Source of the DNA: Symbiodinium natans
Lineage: Eukaryota; Sar; Dinophyceae; Suessiales; Symbiodiniaceae
Reading direction: 5' to 3'
Length of the DNA: 64,000 nucleotides
NCBI GenBank assembly: GCA_905221605.1
Contig: CAJNDS010002277.1
Location: forward strand, 318,195-382,194
This document shows positions 24,301-39,530 of this stretch, piece after piece. The notes beneath the pieces were generated by a model. It saw only the letters and a list, made by a program, of their open reading frames with translations, had not been told where the DNA came from and did not search any database. How positions within the stretch are numbered: position 1 is the first letter of the stretch; every line of letters starts with the position of its first letter. A program made the position numbers and the translations under genes.

Positions 24301-24357
24301 CCCGCCTGTGACGACGACCTTGAAGCCTTCAAGCGACCACCGGGACGCCGATGCCAT
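15301..24357 (-). CDS. Tropinone-reductase-like short-chain dehydrogenase, 15 exons
   Basis: Predicted NAD(P)H-dependent oxidoreductase of the classical SDR family. Exons, read right to left: 24303-24357 (start ATG, RWSLEGFKVVVTGG), 23288-23346 (STKGLGLACAQELLQLGAEV, the nucleotide-binding TGxxxGxG turn), 22307-22347 (VITARKAAEVEAAR), 21119-21219 (GIAADVSTKEGREALFA), 20565-20669 (LDGLVNNVGTNVRKPIQE, the NNxG motif), 20313-20373 (ATEEEYYNMMRTNID), 20111-20154 (MFKPMLERSS), 19485-19554 (VNISSAAGV, catalytic Ser, and YAMTK, catalytic Tyr/Lys), 18516-18548 (AMAHLACSLAC), 17974-18008 (EWGPLGIRVNC), 17703-17741 (CPWMARTPLLEE), 17328-17371 (VRNNPQQLEDVKRV), 16565-16624 (PLSRLGEPEDTAGAVAFLC), 16093-16124 (MPAAAYITGQ), 15301-15372 (IISVDGGLFAQGF, stop). 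About 280 residues, normal for the family. All motifs occur in order. The substrate cannot be inferred. Boundaries are within a few bases. Confidence 0.9.
15583..15662. mobile_element. Hairpin family A element
   Basis: Inverted-repeat element whose ends are GATGTTCCCC on the left and GGGGGAGCATCCC on the right, with TAATCCCTATTAAGGACT inside. It lies in the last SDR intron and has no coding capacity, so it is MITE-like. Confidence 0.7.
15744..16027. repeat. CCCTAAA-type arrays with ACCCTAAG variants
   Basis: Two patches (about 15,744-15,832 and 15,951-16,024) of CCCTAAA, CCCTAAG and CCCCAAA units inside the last SDR intron, separated by about 120 bases of unique sequence. Confidence 0.85.
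16170..16267. mobile_element. Hairpin family A element
   Basis: Full-length copy with GGATGTTCCCCCGTATACTC at the left and the inverted complement at the right, about 97 bases, between SDR exons 13 and 14. Confidence 0.8.
16430..16518. mobile_element. Hairpin family A element
   Basis: Left end GGGATGTTCCCCCTTATAC. Right arm AGGACTGTTAGTATAAGGGG, after which the terminal GAACATCCC is replaced by other sequence. It lies just downstream of SDR exon 13. Confidence 0.75.
16650..16743. repeat. TTTAGGG array with TGTAGGG variants
   Basis: About 13 units. It lies right of SDR exon 13, that is, on the acceptor side of intron 12 in the sense direction. Confidence 0.9.
16815..16875. mobile_element. 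Half of a family A hairpin joined to CCCTAAA
   Basis: The left arm (GGGATGTTCCCCCTTATAC then TCACAGTCC) stops abruptly and continues directly as CCCTAAA units. The right arm is absent nearby, so the element is broken at the telomere-like junction. Confidence 0.7.
17391..17455. repeat. TATA-rich low-complexity tract
   Basis: About 60 bases of TATATT-type sequence just upstream (in sense) of SDR exon 12. Confidence 0.7.
17598..17637. repeat. CCCTAAA array left of SDR exon 11
   Basis: Short CCCTAAA array. With the TTTAGGG patch at 17,759-17,788 it brackets exon 11, arrays pointing outward on both sides. Confidence 0.85.
17871..17952. repeat. CCCTAAA array left of SDR exon 10
   Basis: About ten units. 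Sense-strand TTTAGGG follows the exon-10 donor after only about 20 bases. Confidence 0.9.
18390..18487. repeat. CCCTAAA array left of SDR exon 9
   Basis: Mixed CCCTAAA and CCCTAAACG units close to the donor of exon 9. Confidence 0.88.
18603..18741. repeat. Family A fragment fused to a long TTTAGGG array
   Basis: An internal family A piece (AGGGGGTACTATAATCCC) runs directly into about 16 nearly perfect TTTAGGG units (18,626-18,741). The junction has no spacer. Confidence 0.88.
18742..18850. mobile_element. Hairpin family E element
   Basis: Begins GACCCAGGAGTAACCTAG and ends AAGGGCCTACTCCGCGTCC. The ends are weak inverted complements. At least four more copies lie in the window. Confidence 0.7.
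19171..19293. mobile_element. Hairpin family C element
   Basis: Well-preserved copy with GAAGGTTCATGGGTAGTTAT on the left and ATTACCCATGTACCTTCAAG on the right, and inner GTAGGG/CCCTAC pairs. It lies in SDR intron 8. Confidence 0.85.
20441..20535. mobile_element. Degenerate family A hairpin
   Basis: Left end GGGACGTTCTCCCTTATACT and a decayed right half, between SDR exons 5 and 6. Confidence 0.65.
20755..20832. repeat. G-rich tract
   Basis: GGGAGGGGGAGGG-type sequence in SDR intron 4, able to form G-quadruplexes on the plus strand. Non-coding. Confidence 0.8.
21374..21633. mobile_element. Family C hairpin interrupted by TTTAGGG and a family A hairpin
   Basis: The left arm of family C (GGAGGTTCATGGGTAGCT) is followed by TTTAGGG units (about 21,413-21,450), then a complete family A copy (21,449-21,545), then the right arm of family C (AGCTACCCATGAACCTTCGA). 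The order implies C was there first and was opened by later insertions. Confidence 0.75.
21935..22170. repeat. GGGGTC/GGGGG tract
   Basis: About 230 bases of G-runs separated by TC or TT, in SDR intron 3. The glycine-rich frames across it are artefacts. Confidence 0.92.
22172..22281. mobile_element. Hairpin family B element
   Basis: TACCATTTGCTTAAGAACCC at the left and GGGGTTCTTAAGCACATAGT at the right. The inside carries TTCCTTATAAGGGCAATATA. It lies directly downstream of SDR exon 3. Confidence 0.88.
22421..22527. mobile_element. Hairpin family F element
   Basis: CCTGTACCTACATAGGG... facing ...GAGGTACATGGACCCTTCGG, with an inner palindrome TACTTTCTATATAAAGAGAT. A second copy lies at 46,068-46,172 in the opposite orientation. 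Confidence 0.7.
22670..22761. mobile_element. Hairpin family B element
   Basis: GTTGCTTAAGAACCCCAAAA and its inverted partner GGGGGGTTCTTAAGCAATTC, about 90 bases, in SDR intron 2. Confidence 0.87.
23121..23255. repeat. CCCTAAA array with CCCCTAAAAA variants
   Basis: Array left of SDR exon 2. Several 9-10-base variant units. Confidence 0.88.
23358..23430. repeat. TTTAGGG array with TTTCGGG variants
   Basis: Array right of SDR exon 2. With the array on the left it brackets the exon, pointing outward. Confidence 0.9.
24178..24284. repeat. CCCTAAA array after SDR exon 1
   Basis: Array about 20 bases left of the exon 1 donor (sense: TTTAGGG soon after the 5' splice site). Confidence 0.9.
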
Positions 24358-24401
24358 CGAGGCTGAGCTTGCGCAGGTCACTTCTCGCGTACGATGAAGC
24401 G

Positions 24402-24571
24402 CTGGGATGTTCCCCCTTATACTAACAGCTCCTAAATAGGGACTATAATTGGGGGGGTACGATAATAATCCCTATTATACTAACAGCTCCTTAAATTAGG
24501 ATTATTACAATCGGGGGTGCGATCATAATCCCTATTAAGGACTGTTGTAGCATCAAGGGGAAGCATCCCAA
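24402..24571. mobile_element. Tandem or nested family A hairpins
   Basis: Two family A bodies share outer ends. The left end GGGATGTTCCCCCTTATAC is present once, the inner CTAACAGCTCCT motif occurs twice, and the right end GGGGAAGCATCCC once. It lies just upstream of the SDR start codon. Confidence 0.75.
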
Positions 24572-24891
24572 ATGAAGCGTAGTAGACTGGTGCTGGGACT
24601 CCAAGTATGCAGATACTGTGCTATGCGATACGTCTCCGGGCAGTGCATCTACTTTGGGCGAGTTGCTGATGCGACTCCTTGGCGAAGCTGGGAGCCCCAA
24701 AGGCGCAAGCATGTGAGTAGCGACTAGAGCTCCCAAGCAAAAAACAAGAAGCTCCGCCACCATGACATTGTCATACCTAACGACACCTTAACAACCATTC
24801 AAAACCTAGAGTCGTCGACAGCTGTGAACCTTTGCTCAAACACGTCCTCCGATCTGAATCCGTTTTGCTTTTTTGTCCCTCCCGGGCTGGG

Positions 24892-25413
24892 TCAGAGAAA
24901 CTGAGATCCTTTCGATGTCTCAGGGGGTCGTGGGGGAGCTGTGAGCACAAGAAACGGCTCCAAGCCATCCGGAACCATGGCAGCCGGGCGGAGCGGCAGC
25001 GATGCACCAACGGGACATCCCGGCTTCTGTAGCAGCCCACGATATCTTTGCATGGCAGCTCGGAAGTTCTCATGGCAGGGTAGGTACAGGCCGTACTTCT
25101 TGCTGAGGGGCCGACACTTGCTGAAGTGTTCCCAGGCAGCTCCCTGTTGTGTCTGCTCCAAGTTCCGTCTGGCGATTGCCAGGTCTGTGTACTTGTCTTG
25201 CATTGTGTGCAGCGCGGCAGACATGTGATCCCTCGCAATCTCGAAGCGCCTCATGCCCTCCGCAAAAGCCTGCTCACCATCGGGCTTCTTTGCAAGCAGC
25301 GTCTGCGCCGCGTAGTCGTCCAAATTGTTCCAGTACGCCTGCCCATGGAACATGCTTGGGAGCCCTCCGGTGCAGTGCGTGTCGCAGATCCTGTGTCCCT
25401 CAATACAACACAA
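24892..25413 (-). CDS. Unidentified coding block, about 170 codons
   Basis: This is the longest non-repetitive open frame in the second half. It reads as a normal soluble protein: RICDTHCTGGLPSMFHG at the start, then AYWNNLDDYAAQTLLAKK, a helical part (ARDHMSAALHTMQDKY, DLAIARRNLEQTQQG) and a Pro-rich end before the stop at 24,892. The 5' edge is probably an acceptor because no convincing start is seen. It lies upstream of, and on the same strand as, the SDR gene, about 530 bases from its ATG. I do not recognise the family. It may be one gene with the block at 25,443-25,679. Confidence 0.5.
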   Translation of the reverse strand: MCCIEGHRICDTHCTGGLPSMFHGQAYWNNLDDYAAQTLLAKKPDGEQAFAEGMRRFEIARDHMSAALHTMQDKYTDLAIARRNLEQTQQGAAWEHFSKCRPLSKKYGLYLPCHENFRAAMQRYRGLLQKPGCPVGASLPLRPAAMVPDGLEPFLVLTAPPRPPETSKGSQFL

Positions 25414-25442
25414 AGGCCCTTGTCTCTATGCACTCATGACAT

Positions 25443-25679
25443 TCAAGAAGAAGGGCTCAAGAAGCCTACAGAGGTTCCAAAGCATGCACTTGAAACTCCT
25501 GAACAAAACGTTGTCCTAAACTTCTGACGCCTCACCACTCCCAAAAGGCCACGCCACAAAATCTCCAAGCCGGTGACAACCCAAGCCAGCAGCTCTATGT
25601 CTATAGGGGTCAAAGCCGGTGCCTTGTCTCCCTCATGCAAGGTGCTCTTGAAGACCGGCGGGTACGTGCAGGAGCATCC
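25443..25679 (-). CDS. Unidentified coding block with hydrophobic segment
   Basis: Reads GCSCTYPPVFKSTLHEGDKA then TPIDIELLAWVVTGLEILW and continues open to 25,443. A candidate acceptor AAG stands at 25,681-25,679. The W/L-rich segment is moderately hydrophobic but short for a membrane span. It is probably the exon before 24,892-25,413 because strand and spacing fit. Function unknown. Confidence 0.42.
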   Translation of the reverse strand, partial: GCSCTYPPVFKSTLHEGDKAPALTPIDIELLAWVVTGLEILWRGLLGVVRRQKFRTTFCSGVSSACFGTSVGFLSPSS

Positions 25680-25948
25680 TTGGTGGGTTAGGGGTGATGG
25701 GCTTAGAGCGTCCTAAAGGAGCCTGAAAAGTGACACCAAGATTGTCATCCCTGAAACATTGTTACAGGAATACCTTTGCAGAGTACTTCTTTAGTTAGAT
25801 TCAACAACCCCCGGCAATGGGGTTTTGGTGACATTGCAACTTCTGCGAGCTTGAGTAGCTAAGAGGGGGGTAGTAGGGGAAGTCATGATCTTATGAGGCC
25901 TTGCTGATGAGGCCCAGAGTCCCCAACATAGCCGAAGAACACATTCTT

Positions 25949-26068
25949 AGGGTTTAGGGTTTAGGGTTTAGGGTTTAGGGCCACCAGGGTCATTTTGGCT
26001 AAGCGAAAACCTTTTCCTGCTAAACCCTAAACCCTAAACCCTAAACCCCAGACCCTAACCCTAAACCC
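25949..26068. repeat. TTTAGGG array followed by CCCTAAA array
   Basis: Two short arrays in opposite orientation about 40 bases apart. Confidence 0.85.
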
Positions 26069-26074
26069 AAAGCG

Positions 26075-26160
26075 TGTCTCCCGCTGCGGCGCCTCTGCCG
26101 GCGATGTCCACGCCCGGTATCTCGCCCCCCGGGTCCTCGGCAAGGCCATCCACCTGCAGT
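26075..26160 (-). CDS. Exon-like island, unknown protein
   Basis: After a CTGCAG acceptor the frame reads VDGLAEDPGGEIPGVDIAGR. CCCTAAA lies to the left and TTTAGGG to the right, the layout seen around confirmed exons. It may be a 3' exon of the calredoxin-like gene or part of the next gene. Confidence 0.45.
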
Positions 26161-26194
26161 TTTACCCCCAAAAAAGGGAGGGGGGGGAGGGTTA

Positions 26195-26325
26195 GGGTTT
26201 CGGGTTTAGGGTTCAGGGTTCAGGGTTCAGGGTTTAGGGTTTAGGGTTTAGGGTTTAGGGTTTAGGGTTTAGGGTTTAGGGTTTAGGGTTTCGGGTTTCG
26301 GGTTTAGGGTTTAGGGTTTCGGGTC
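26195..26325. repeat. TTTAGGG array with TTCAGGG and TTTCGGG variants
   Basis: About 18 units, right of the 26,075-26,160 island. Confidence 0.92.
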
Positions 26326-26502
26326 GAAAGGCGTTTGGGGCTTGCAGGGGTTCAGGCTTCAGGGCTTCCGTTGAGCTTGACGCATTTCGTGTCTCTAGGG
26401 CTCCAGGGCTGAAAAACAAACCCCAAACTTCAAACCCACAGCTGGCGAAGCAAAGGAGCCCATGCCTCCTCCTTTCGCCTTTGCTTGCTGGCCCGCAGAT
26501 TA

Positions 26503-26685
26503 GGTTCTAACCCCTTACAGAATAAGAGCCAACTATAACCCCTTATACAATACGAGCTAACTATGACCCTTAGAAAATAAGAGCTAACTATAACCTCTTC
26601 TACAGTAAGAGCTAACTATAACCCCTTAACAATATGAGACTATAGCCCCTTTCAGAATAAGAGCTACCCTACACCTATAACCCCA
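26503..26685. repeat. Tandem repeat, ~31-base unit, about six copies
   Basis: Units of the form AGAGCTAACTATAACCCCTT followed by a variable AT-rich part. Non-coding and not related to the hairpin families. Confidence 0.8.
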
Positions 26686-26737
26686 GTTTATGAGGCCTCC
26701 TCCTGTTCAGGCCTAAGAGGCATTCGAATTGCGCTTC

Positions 26738-26893
26738 TCCGGACCGAATAAAGGGGCCATAACAATTAGAATAGGGTTCTGGGGGGCTATTACAGTATAA
26801 TTATACAGGGACAGGGGTGTGGGGGTTGTTGTAGTAGAATATAGGGACCATAAGGGAAGAGTATCTGTAGTTCTTCCGACCCCTATAGTAAAC
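26738..26893. mobile_element. Hairpin family G element
   Basis: GACCGAATAAAGGGGCCATA on the left, GGGACCATAAGGGAAGAGTA then TTCTTCCGACCCCTATAGTA on the right. Related copies lie at 43,309-43,433, 51,480-51,597 and, inverted, 41,766-41,850. Confidence 0.65.
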
Positions 26894-27389
26894 CCTCTAC
26901 TAATCACGGTCGGCTCTGCCTCAACAGGCGGTGCCTCTTCTCCAAACAGCAGTGACAGTGCCTCTGCACATCCGCACAAAGTTGGAGAAAGCTACGTCCG
27001 CACAAAGTTGGAGAAAGGGCTCGTCACTAACAACACGAACTGTCCTGGCCCATACTCAGCCGGAGCTGTAAATCCCTGCGTTTTCACGGTTTTCACTTGA
27101 GACGCCGCCTGACCCATGGCTGCCGGCGGAGGCAAACGATCCGCCGCGAGCGAGAGCGAGGTACTTTAGCTGCGATACTGATGCATGTGGTTACCTGGAT
27201 GTCGTCCTTTTGCTGGAGAACATGAGTGCAAAGCGCAGTCCCGTCACTGTGCAAACGGCCACGATGGGAATATAGGGGGAATTTAAAGGTCAAAGCGAGA
27301 AGCAACATCCTCTGCGTTTGATCTCTGCAGGGTGCTCACTGCTGCCCTGTGTGCTGCAGGCTCAGGCTCAAAGTCACAGAATGAGAACT

Positions 27390-27525
27390 ACCCTGAACTT
27401 GGAACACTAGCAAAAATGATCCTTTTAGCTGTTTCTTAGGCATTAGAGTACCCCCCCCCCCCAAAAAAAAAAAAAAATCTATATATATATATATATATAT
27501 ATTTATTTATATATATATATATCCA
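27390..27525. repeat. Family I fragment followed by poly-C/A and AT microsatellite
   Basis: GCTGTTTCTTAGGCATTAGA is shared with copies near 56,930 and 62,965. Here it ends in C and A runs and about 45 bases of AT repeat. Confidence 0.7.
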
Positions 27526-28195
27526 AGTATCCCTAGGAGAAGTCGAGAGCTCCGTGGAAGAGTGTTTACGGACTTCTACACAGCCCCCCCACTGCAGCTC
27601 CCATGGTTGCGTCTGCAGGAACGGAACGGCACGAGCCGGCTCGGCAAACGTGAGACGCAGAGAGCGCAAGAGGCGCTGGCGCGTGAGAACTGATGCCCGC
27701 TCGCATGGACTCGGCATTGCTGCTTCCAGAGTGAACTCAGGGAATAGGTAGAGTTTGAGGGCTTAAGGGAGGCGTTCTAACTTGAAAAGTGATGCTGCAA
27801 CGAGAGTTCAGCGGCGCTGATCACTTCACACCTCGCCGCAGGGGTAGAGCATTCGCAGAACACTCTCGATGCTAGAACTTTGTGTGAAAAGAGTCTCGGA
27901 CATAAGAGAGTCACCGGTTCTTTTCCGGTCACACAAACCCTTGTTTTTGGCAAACATGTGATAATTTTTATGGTTAGTCCATGGTTCGCCTGCTCCTCCC
28001 TACCAACTCAAGATACTAGGCCGCATCGTCTTCAGATGGCTGTCAGAGCAACCCCCCAAACCCTAAACCCTAAGCCCTAAGCCCTAAATTTTAAATCCAA
28101 AATCAACCCATAGGAATCTAAGTTTTCAACGTGAGACCAACGAGCCCTTCTCGGCTCTTCTTGCAAAGCCTCTCAGGCTTTGGGAGCTGCGGGAG

Positions 28196-35310
<7,115 letters not shown>

Positions 35311-35553
35311 CTGGGGTTTTAGGTTTAGGGTTTAGGGTTTAGGGTTTTAGGTTGAGGGTTTAGGGTGTAGGGTCCTGGGGTTTTGGGTCTAGGGTTTAGG
35401 TAATCGAAGGGTGGATACACGGCCCCTTCATATGGGCCCTCTGCTGGGCCCCCTAAAAACCTTACCCTAAACCCTAAACCCTAAACCCTACACCCTAAAA
35501 AACCCACGGGCCCAGACTTTCAGAAGCCTTTTACAGAAGGTAAGGGACCAGCT

Positions 35554-35813
35554 TCAGAATCCCCCCAAAAAATGAAATATTCTTCCGTATAAGGGTATAG
35601 GGACTACTTTTTTTGTTTTTTTTTTTTTGTGGGGGGGGGGGGGTTTAGGGTTTAGGGTTTTAGGTGTCAGGGTTTAGGGGGTCTAGGGTCTAGGGTAGGG
35701 TTTAGGGTTTAGGGTTTAGGGTTTGGGGGTTTAGGGTTTAGGGGGTTTAGGGTTTAGGGTTTTAGGGTTTAGGGTTTAGGGGGGGGGGGGGGGGTTCTTA
35801 AGCAACTAGTACT
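35554..35813. mobile_element. Family B element carrying a TTTAGGG array inside
   Basis: The left half (CCCCCCAAAAAATGAAATAT ... TATAGGGACTA) and the right end (GGGGTTCTTAAGCAACTAGT) are about 190 bases apart instead of about 60. The extra DNA is a TTTAGGG array placed in the G-run next to the right arm. Confidence 0.8.
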
Positions 35814-36248
35814 AGGGTTTCAGGTCTTGGCACCAAAGCTCGTTTGATGTGGCCCTCTTTGGTTGGATGTCGGGGGGGGTAGCTTCTATTCTACCCTATT
35901 AGGGTTTAGGGCTTAGGGTTTAGGGTTTAGGGGCAAAGAACTATATCTTATGTAAGGAGAATAAGGGGAGAAGATTGGTAGTTCCTAAAGTAATGGCTTC
36001 TGTATCCGGCTGCATTTTTCAGCCGGGCTCCGAAGTTGGCAGGAAGATTAAGGAGGCTTATCTTCAACATGTTTGAACCCGTGACCTCTAAGCCCCTAAA
36101 CCCCTGAAACCCTAAACCCCAAGCCCCTACAACCCTAATCCCCAAAGGCCCGAACTATACTCCCCTAGAACCTTTGTAAGTAAAACACATATTTTCAACA
36201 ATCCCGTGGGTTTTACCTAAATAAGAATACAGAATAATTCCTAGGGGT

Positions 36249-36347
36249 TGGGATGTTCCCCCTTATACTAGCAGTCCTTAATAGGGATGATAGTACCCCC
36301 TACTAGAATCCCTATTAAAGACTGCTGGTACAAGGGGGAACATCCCT
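36249..36347. mobile_element. Hairpin family A element, near-perfect
   Basis: The two arms pair almost completely: GGGATGTTCCCCCTTATAC against its complement at the right end. This is the best-preserved copy and a useful family reference. Confidence 0.92.
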
Positions 36348-36389
36348 AAACCGCAAACCCTAAACCCTAAGCCCTAAACCCTAAACCCT

Positions 36390-37660
36390 AAACCCTAGAC
36401 CCGAAACTGGGGGGCTACAGCGAAGCCTTGCCCCCTTGAGCGCTTCCCGCACATCGCACCTCGAGCTTGCCCTCCAGCAGTAGGCCATCATGGGCCTCAG
36501 CTTTTGAAGGTTTTCAGGGTCTAGGGTTTAGGGTCAAGCCCTTATCATGGGCCTGAGCTTTTGAAGGTTTTCAGGGTCTTCCGGATAGCCTTAAGGTGCT
36601 TCAGGGCTTCCTAGGCTCCCGCGATTATTTTCGAACTGAGCCGTATGGCCTTTACTCTAGGTTTGAGGGGCTGAAAGTTGTTCGGGGGTTGAGGGCATTT
36701 TCAGCTGCTTAGCACTTTTGGGGTTGTTTAGGGAGTTCAGGGTCAGGTCAGGGTTTTGTTTTCTTGTTCTTGGGATTTGGGGGGGTGGGGGTGGGCTTCA
36801 GGGCAAGCCGTGCACTGCACGTACACATCCGACAAAAACAATGTCGCACATGTGCCGAATCCGTTCGGTGGATGTGCAACGCGCCTCGATGTAAATAGGG
36901 CATATGTGCCGAATATTTCACACATCTGAGACAGTCAAATCAAGGTGGTTTGACCAGGTGCTCACTTGCAAGCAGTGCTGAAGACGTGTTTGGTATGGTG
37001 ACGACTATAAACTGCCTTTGCAAATAAACTTCCATTCACATGCATCCTTAACAGCCTTAACAATTGTGTCAATCTGCATGGACCAAGGCATGGGGCAAAG
37101 CATGGCATGCATGGCACGGAGGTCACACACACATGCCATCGTTTGAAAAAAGTTCGTTTAAATGTGCGCACGGTACCGCAACGTACTGAACAGAGACTTA
37201 GGACATACTTCAGAGAGAGAGAAAGAGCGAAAACAAATCGAGCGATTTCCATCGGATCTGAGTCGGGCGAGTCCCTGAGTTTTCAGCCAGCAGTTGCACG
37301 CCAGGGCGTTAGCATGCAGTCCAAGTCCAACCACTCTATTTCTTCAAATGCATGTTTCTTGTCCACCTTACATGCACATGAATCTGCAGATGGGATGAAT
37401 CAGCGGTTCTGTGAGTTGTATCATATCAAAAGGTGTTGGTCTTGTTGTGAGTAGATACATCACCGACTAGAAGCACTTTCTGGGGTTTATGAACAGTATA
37501 TACACTATGTACAGATTGTAGGGTCTGCTGCTTGTCTCGTTTTGGCCCCGAAGGGAACTGATATCATATACACTAGACGGTGGATGCAAACCGCACAGTA
37601 GATACACATAAAAATAAAGGAAACGGATAGTACAGAACAGAAACAGTGTACAGTGGATAC
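36390..37660. other. Stretch with few repeats
   Basis: A GC-rich island at about 36,420-36,500, flanked by CCCTAAA and TTTAGGG, may hold a small minus-strand exon, frame unclear. From 36,750 the DNA lacks telomere-like units and looks intergenic or like a long intron. The 115-codon plus frame at 37,107 has no recognisable domain. Confidence 0.4.
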
Positions 37661-37663
37661 AGT

Positions 37664-37875
37664 CAGGGTATAAAAGTAGTGGCGACCGACGAGACAGCAG
37701 ATACATATGAGACAGGAGATACAAGCAGGCTACAAAAGTAGTGACAAGAGAGGATACAGTAGATGCAAAACTAGACAAGAGATGCAAGCGAGGCACAAAA
37801 GCAGTGACAAGAGATGAGACAGCAGATGCAGATAACACAAGAGATACAAGCGGGGCACAAAAGCAGTGGCGACAG
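37664..37875. repeat. Minisatellite, ~57-62-base unit, three to four copies
   Basis: Units contain GATACAAGCAGGCTACAAAA / GATGCAAGCGAGGCACAAAA followed by GTAGTGACAAGAGA or close variants. Confidence 0.8.
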
Positions 37876-38164
37876 AATAAAATGAACAGAATGAAATGAT
37901 TGTTCAGGGGGCTTGGGGTGCTTTTGATGCTTTTGGGAGCTTATGGATGCTGTTTTCTCAGGCTGGAGGGCGAAGAGCTTCAGCACCCCTATACCCCACT
38001 TCCGGCCCTGAACCCTAACCCTTAACCCTTAACCTTGCCCATGAACCTTCCAGGGACTTTTGTTTAGGAATGTCGGGTCCCAGAACCCGGGCAAAATGCG
38101 AACAGACCCCAACAAAGCTCAACTCGAAACCAGAACCCACGTAGAAAAGAAAGAGCCTCCACCC

Positions 38165-38250
38165 AATAGTACATAAAACTACTCTTGCTTATACCTGCAA
38201 TATCGGGATTGTTTTCTGTTATTTCTTGGGGGTTCTTAAGCAGATCGTAA
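38165..38250. mobile_element. Degenerate family B hairpin
   Basis: Right end TTGGGGGTTCTTAAGCAGAT is clear. The left arm is decayed (TACTCTTGCTTATACC). Confidence 0.6.
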
Positions 38251-38275
38251 TGCGCAATGGCCACCCTAAGCCTCC

Positions 38276-38403
38276 TTAGGGTTTAGGGTTTAGGGTTTAG
38301 GGTTTAGGGTTAGGGTTTAGGGTTTAGGGTTTAGGGTTTAGGGTTTAGGGTTTAGGGTTTAGGGTTTAGGGTTTAGGGTTTAGGGTTTAGGGTTTAGGGT
38401 TTA
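38276..38403. repeat. TTTAGGG array, ~18 units
   Basis: Almost perfect internal array, one TTAGGG unit. Confidence 0.97.
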
Positions 38404-38404
38404 C

Positions 38405-38470
38405 CCACGCACCCGACTCAGACCCAGGCCAGGCGCCCAAATTCCCTAATTCCAAGGCCGTCCTGGCTCA
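38405..38470 (-). CDS. EF-hand-like exon
   Basis: The minus frame reads DGLGIREFGRLAW after a CCAG acceptor, fitting the second half of an EF-hand (D-G-x-G-I-x-x-x-F). TTTAGGG arrays lie on both sides. It could be an upstream exon of the calredoxin-like gene, which normally has several EF-hands, but about 3 kb of unassigned DNA separates them. Confidence 0.42.
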
Positions 38471-39099
38471 GCATGTTAAGGGTTAAGGGTTAAGGGCTTA
38501 GGGTTAAGGGTTCAGGGTTTAGGGTTTAGGGTTAAGGGGAAAGGTTTAACCCGAAACCCCCAAAAACAAGTCCTGAACCTGGAAATTCGCCTCTTAAACA
38601 ACCCTGTCCTGAACCCCTAAGTCACCCCCCCGAACCACACTTGAACCCGAAGCCTCTTATGCGCGCAGACCTCGCGCCGAGGCGTCTAAGTAGCACCCGG
38701 TTTAGGGTTTCGGGCTTAGGATTTACGGTTTAGGGGCCTCTATTCCTCTCCCCCCCCCCCAACCACGGCAACACTAAACCGAAAACCCCTCGCGATTGCA
38801 TGGCCTCGGGTTTGGGGTCGATAACCCGGGGGAATACCACCTCAGGGGGTTTGTGTTTCCAACACAACCCTGCCTAAAACTCAAGACCTTGGGAAACTTG
38901 AAAACCCTAGACAGTCTTGGACACGAGGTGCGAAAAGAACACACCTTTGGGAGTTTCCGAAAGGTCATGTACCCTCAAACATGGCAGAATCTCCTCTTCA
39001 CGGGGCCTAAGGATCCAAAAATGCCACAGCTCAGCTCGAAGGAGGCCTTTACAATTCGACCCATACCCCCCTTTTTAAAGAGCCCCAAACCGAGGCCAG

Positions 39100-39143
39100 T
39101 TGCCGAGGTCCTCTGCGGCATACTGCTTCCAGATCTTGTCCTA
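39100..39143 (-). CDS. Small exon, DKIWKQYAAEDLGN
   Basis: After the acceptor AATCTAG the minus frame reads DKIWKQYAAEDLGN, like the first helix of an EF-hand. Together with the 38,405-38,470 island it could form one split EF-hand. Upstream islands at about 39,285-39,360 (TQPAGVHGKFLFDQALA) and 39,720-39,805 (MLDDLPQLNATLPPPS) also look coding on the same strand. Confidence 0.4.
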
Positions 39144-39372
39144 GATTCGCACTTCAAAACTTCCCTAAACCCTAAACCCTAAACCCCAAACCCTAAACCC
39201 TAAACCCTAAACCCCCGTGAAAAGAATGCACACAACAAAGGAAAAATCTGCAAGTCTCCCAGAAACCAAGTGTCCAAGGTGGACTCTGCAAGCCAGTGCT
39301 TGGTCAAACAAAAACTTTCCGTGCACTCCAGCAGGCTGCGTAGTGACCTCTGCCGTCTGCCCAGAAAGGTTT

Positions 39373-39530
39373 AGGATTTAGGGTTTAGGGTTTAGGGCTT
39401 AGGGCTTAGGGTTTAGGGTTCAGGGTTCAGGGTTTAGGGTTTAGGGTTCAGGGTTTAGGGTTCAGGGCTTAGGGTGTAGGGTTCAGGGTTTAGGGTTCAG
39501 GGTTTAGGGTTCAGGGTTTAGGGTTTAGGG
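39373..39530. repeat. TTTAGGG array mixed with TTCAGGG
   Basis: About 22 units with alternating TTTAGGG and TTCAGGG. Confidence 0.95.

Noticed and set aside
24491-24763. Minus frame with a hydrophobic start (MVAELLVFCLGALVATHM)
   Set aside because: It looks like a signal peptide just upstream of the SDR gene, but it runs into a family A hairpin, is separated from the clear SDR start at 24,357 by that element, and no splice link is visible.
25985-26015. TCATTTTGGCTAAG, resembling the end of the dinoflagellate spliced leader
   Set aside because: Too short and with a missing base. It is on the plus strand while the nearby genes are on the minus strand.
27835-27955. tRNA-like stretch (GGGGTAGAGCATTCG ... 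GGTTCTTTTCCGG)
   Set aside because: A D-loop-like and a T-arm-like motif are present, but no acceptor stem or anticodon arm can be paired at normal spacing. It could be a decayed tRNA-derived SINE.
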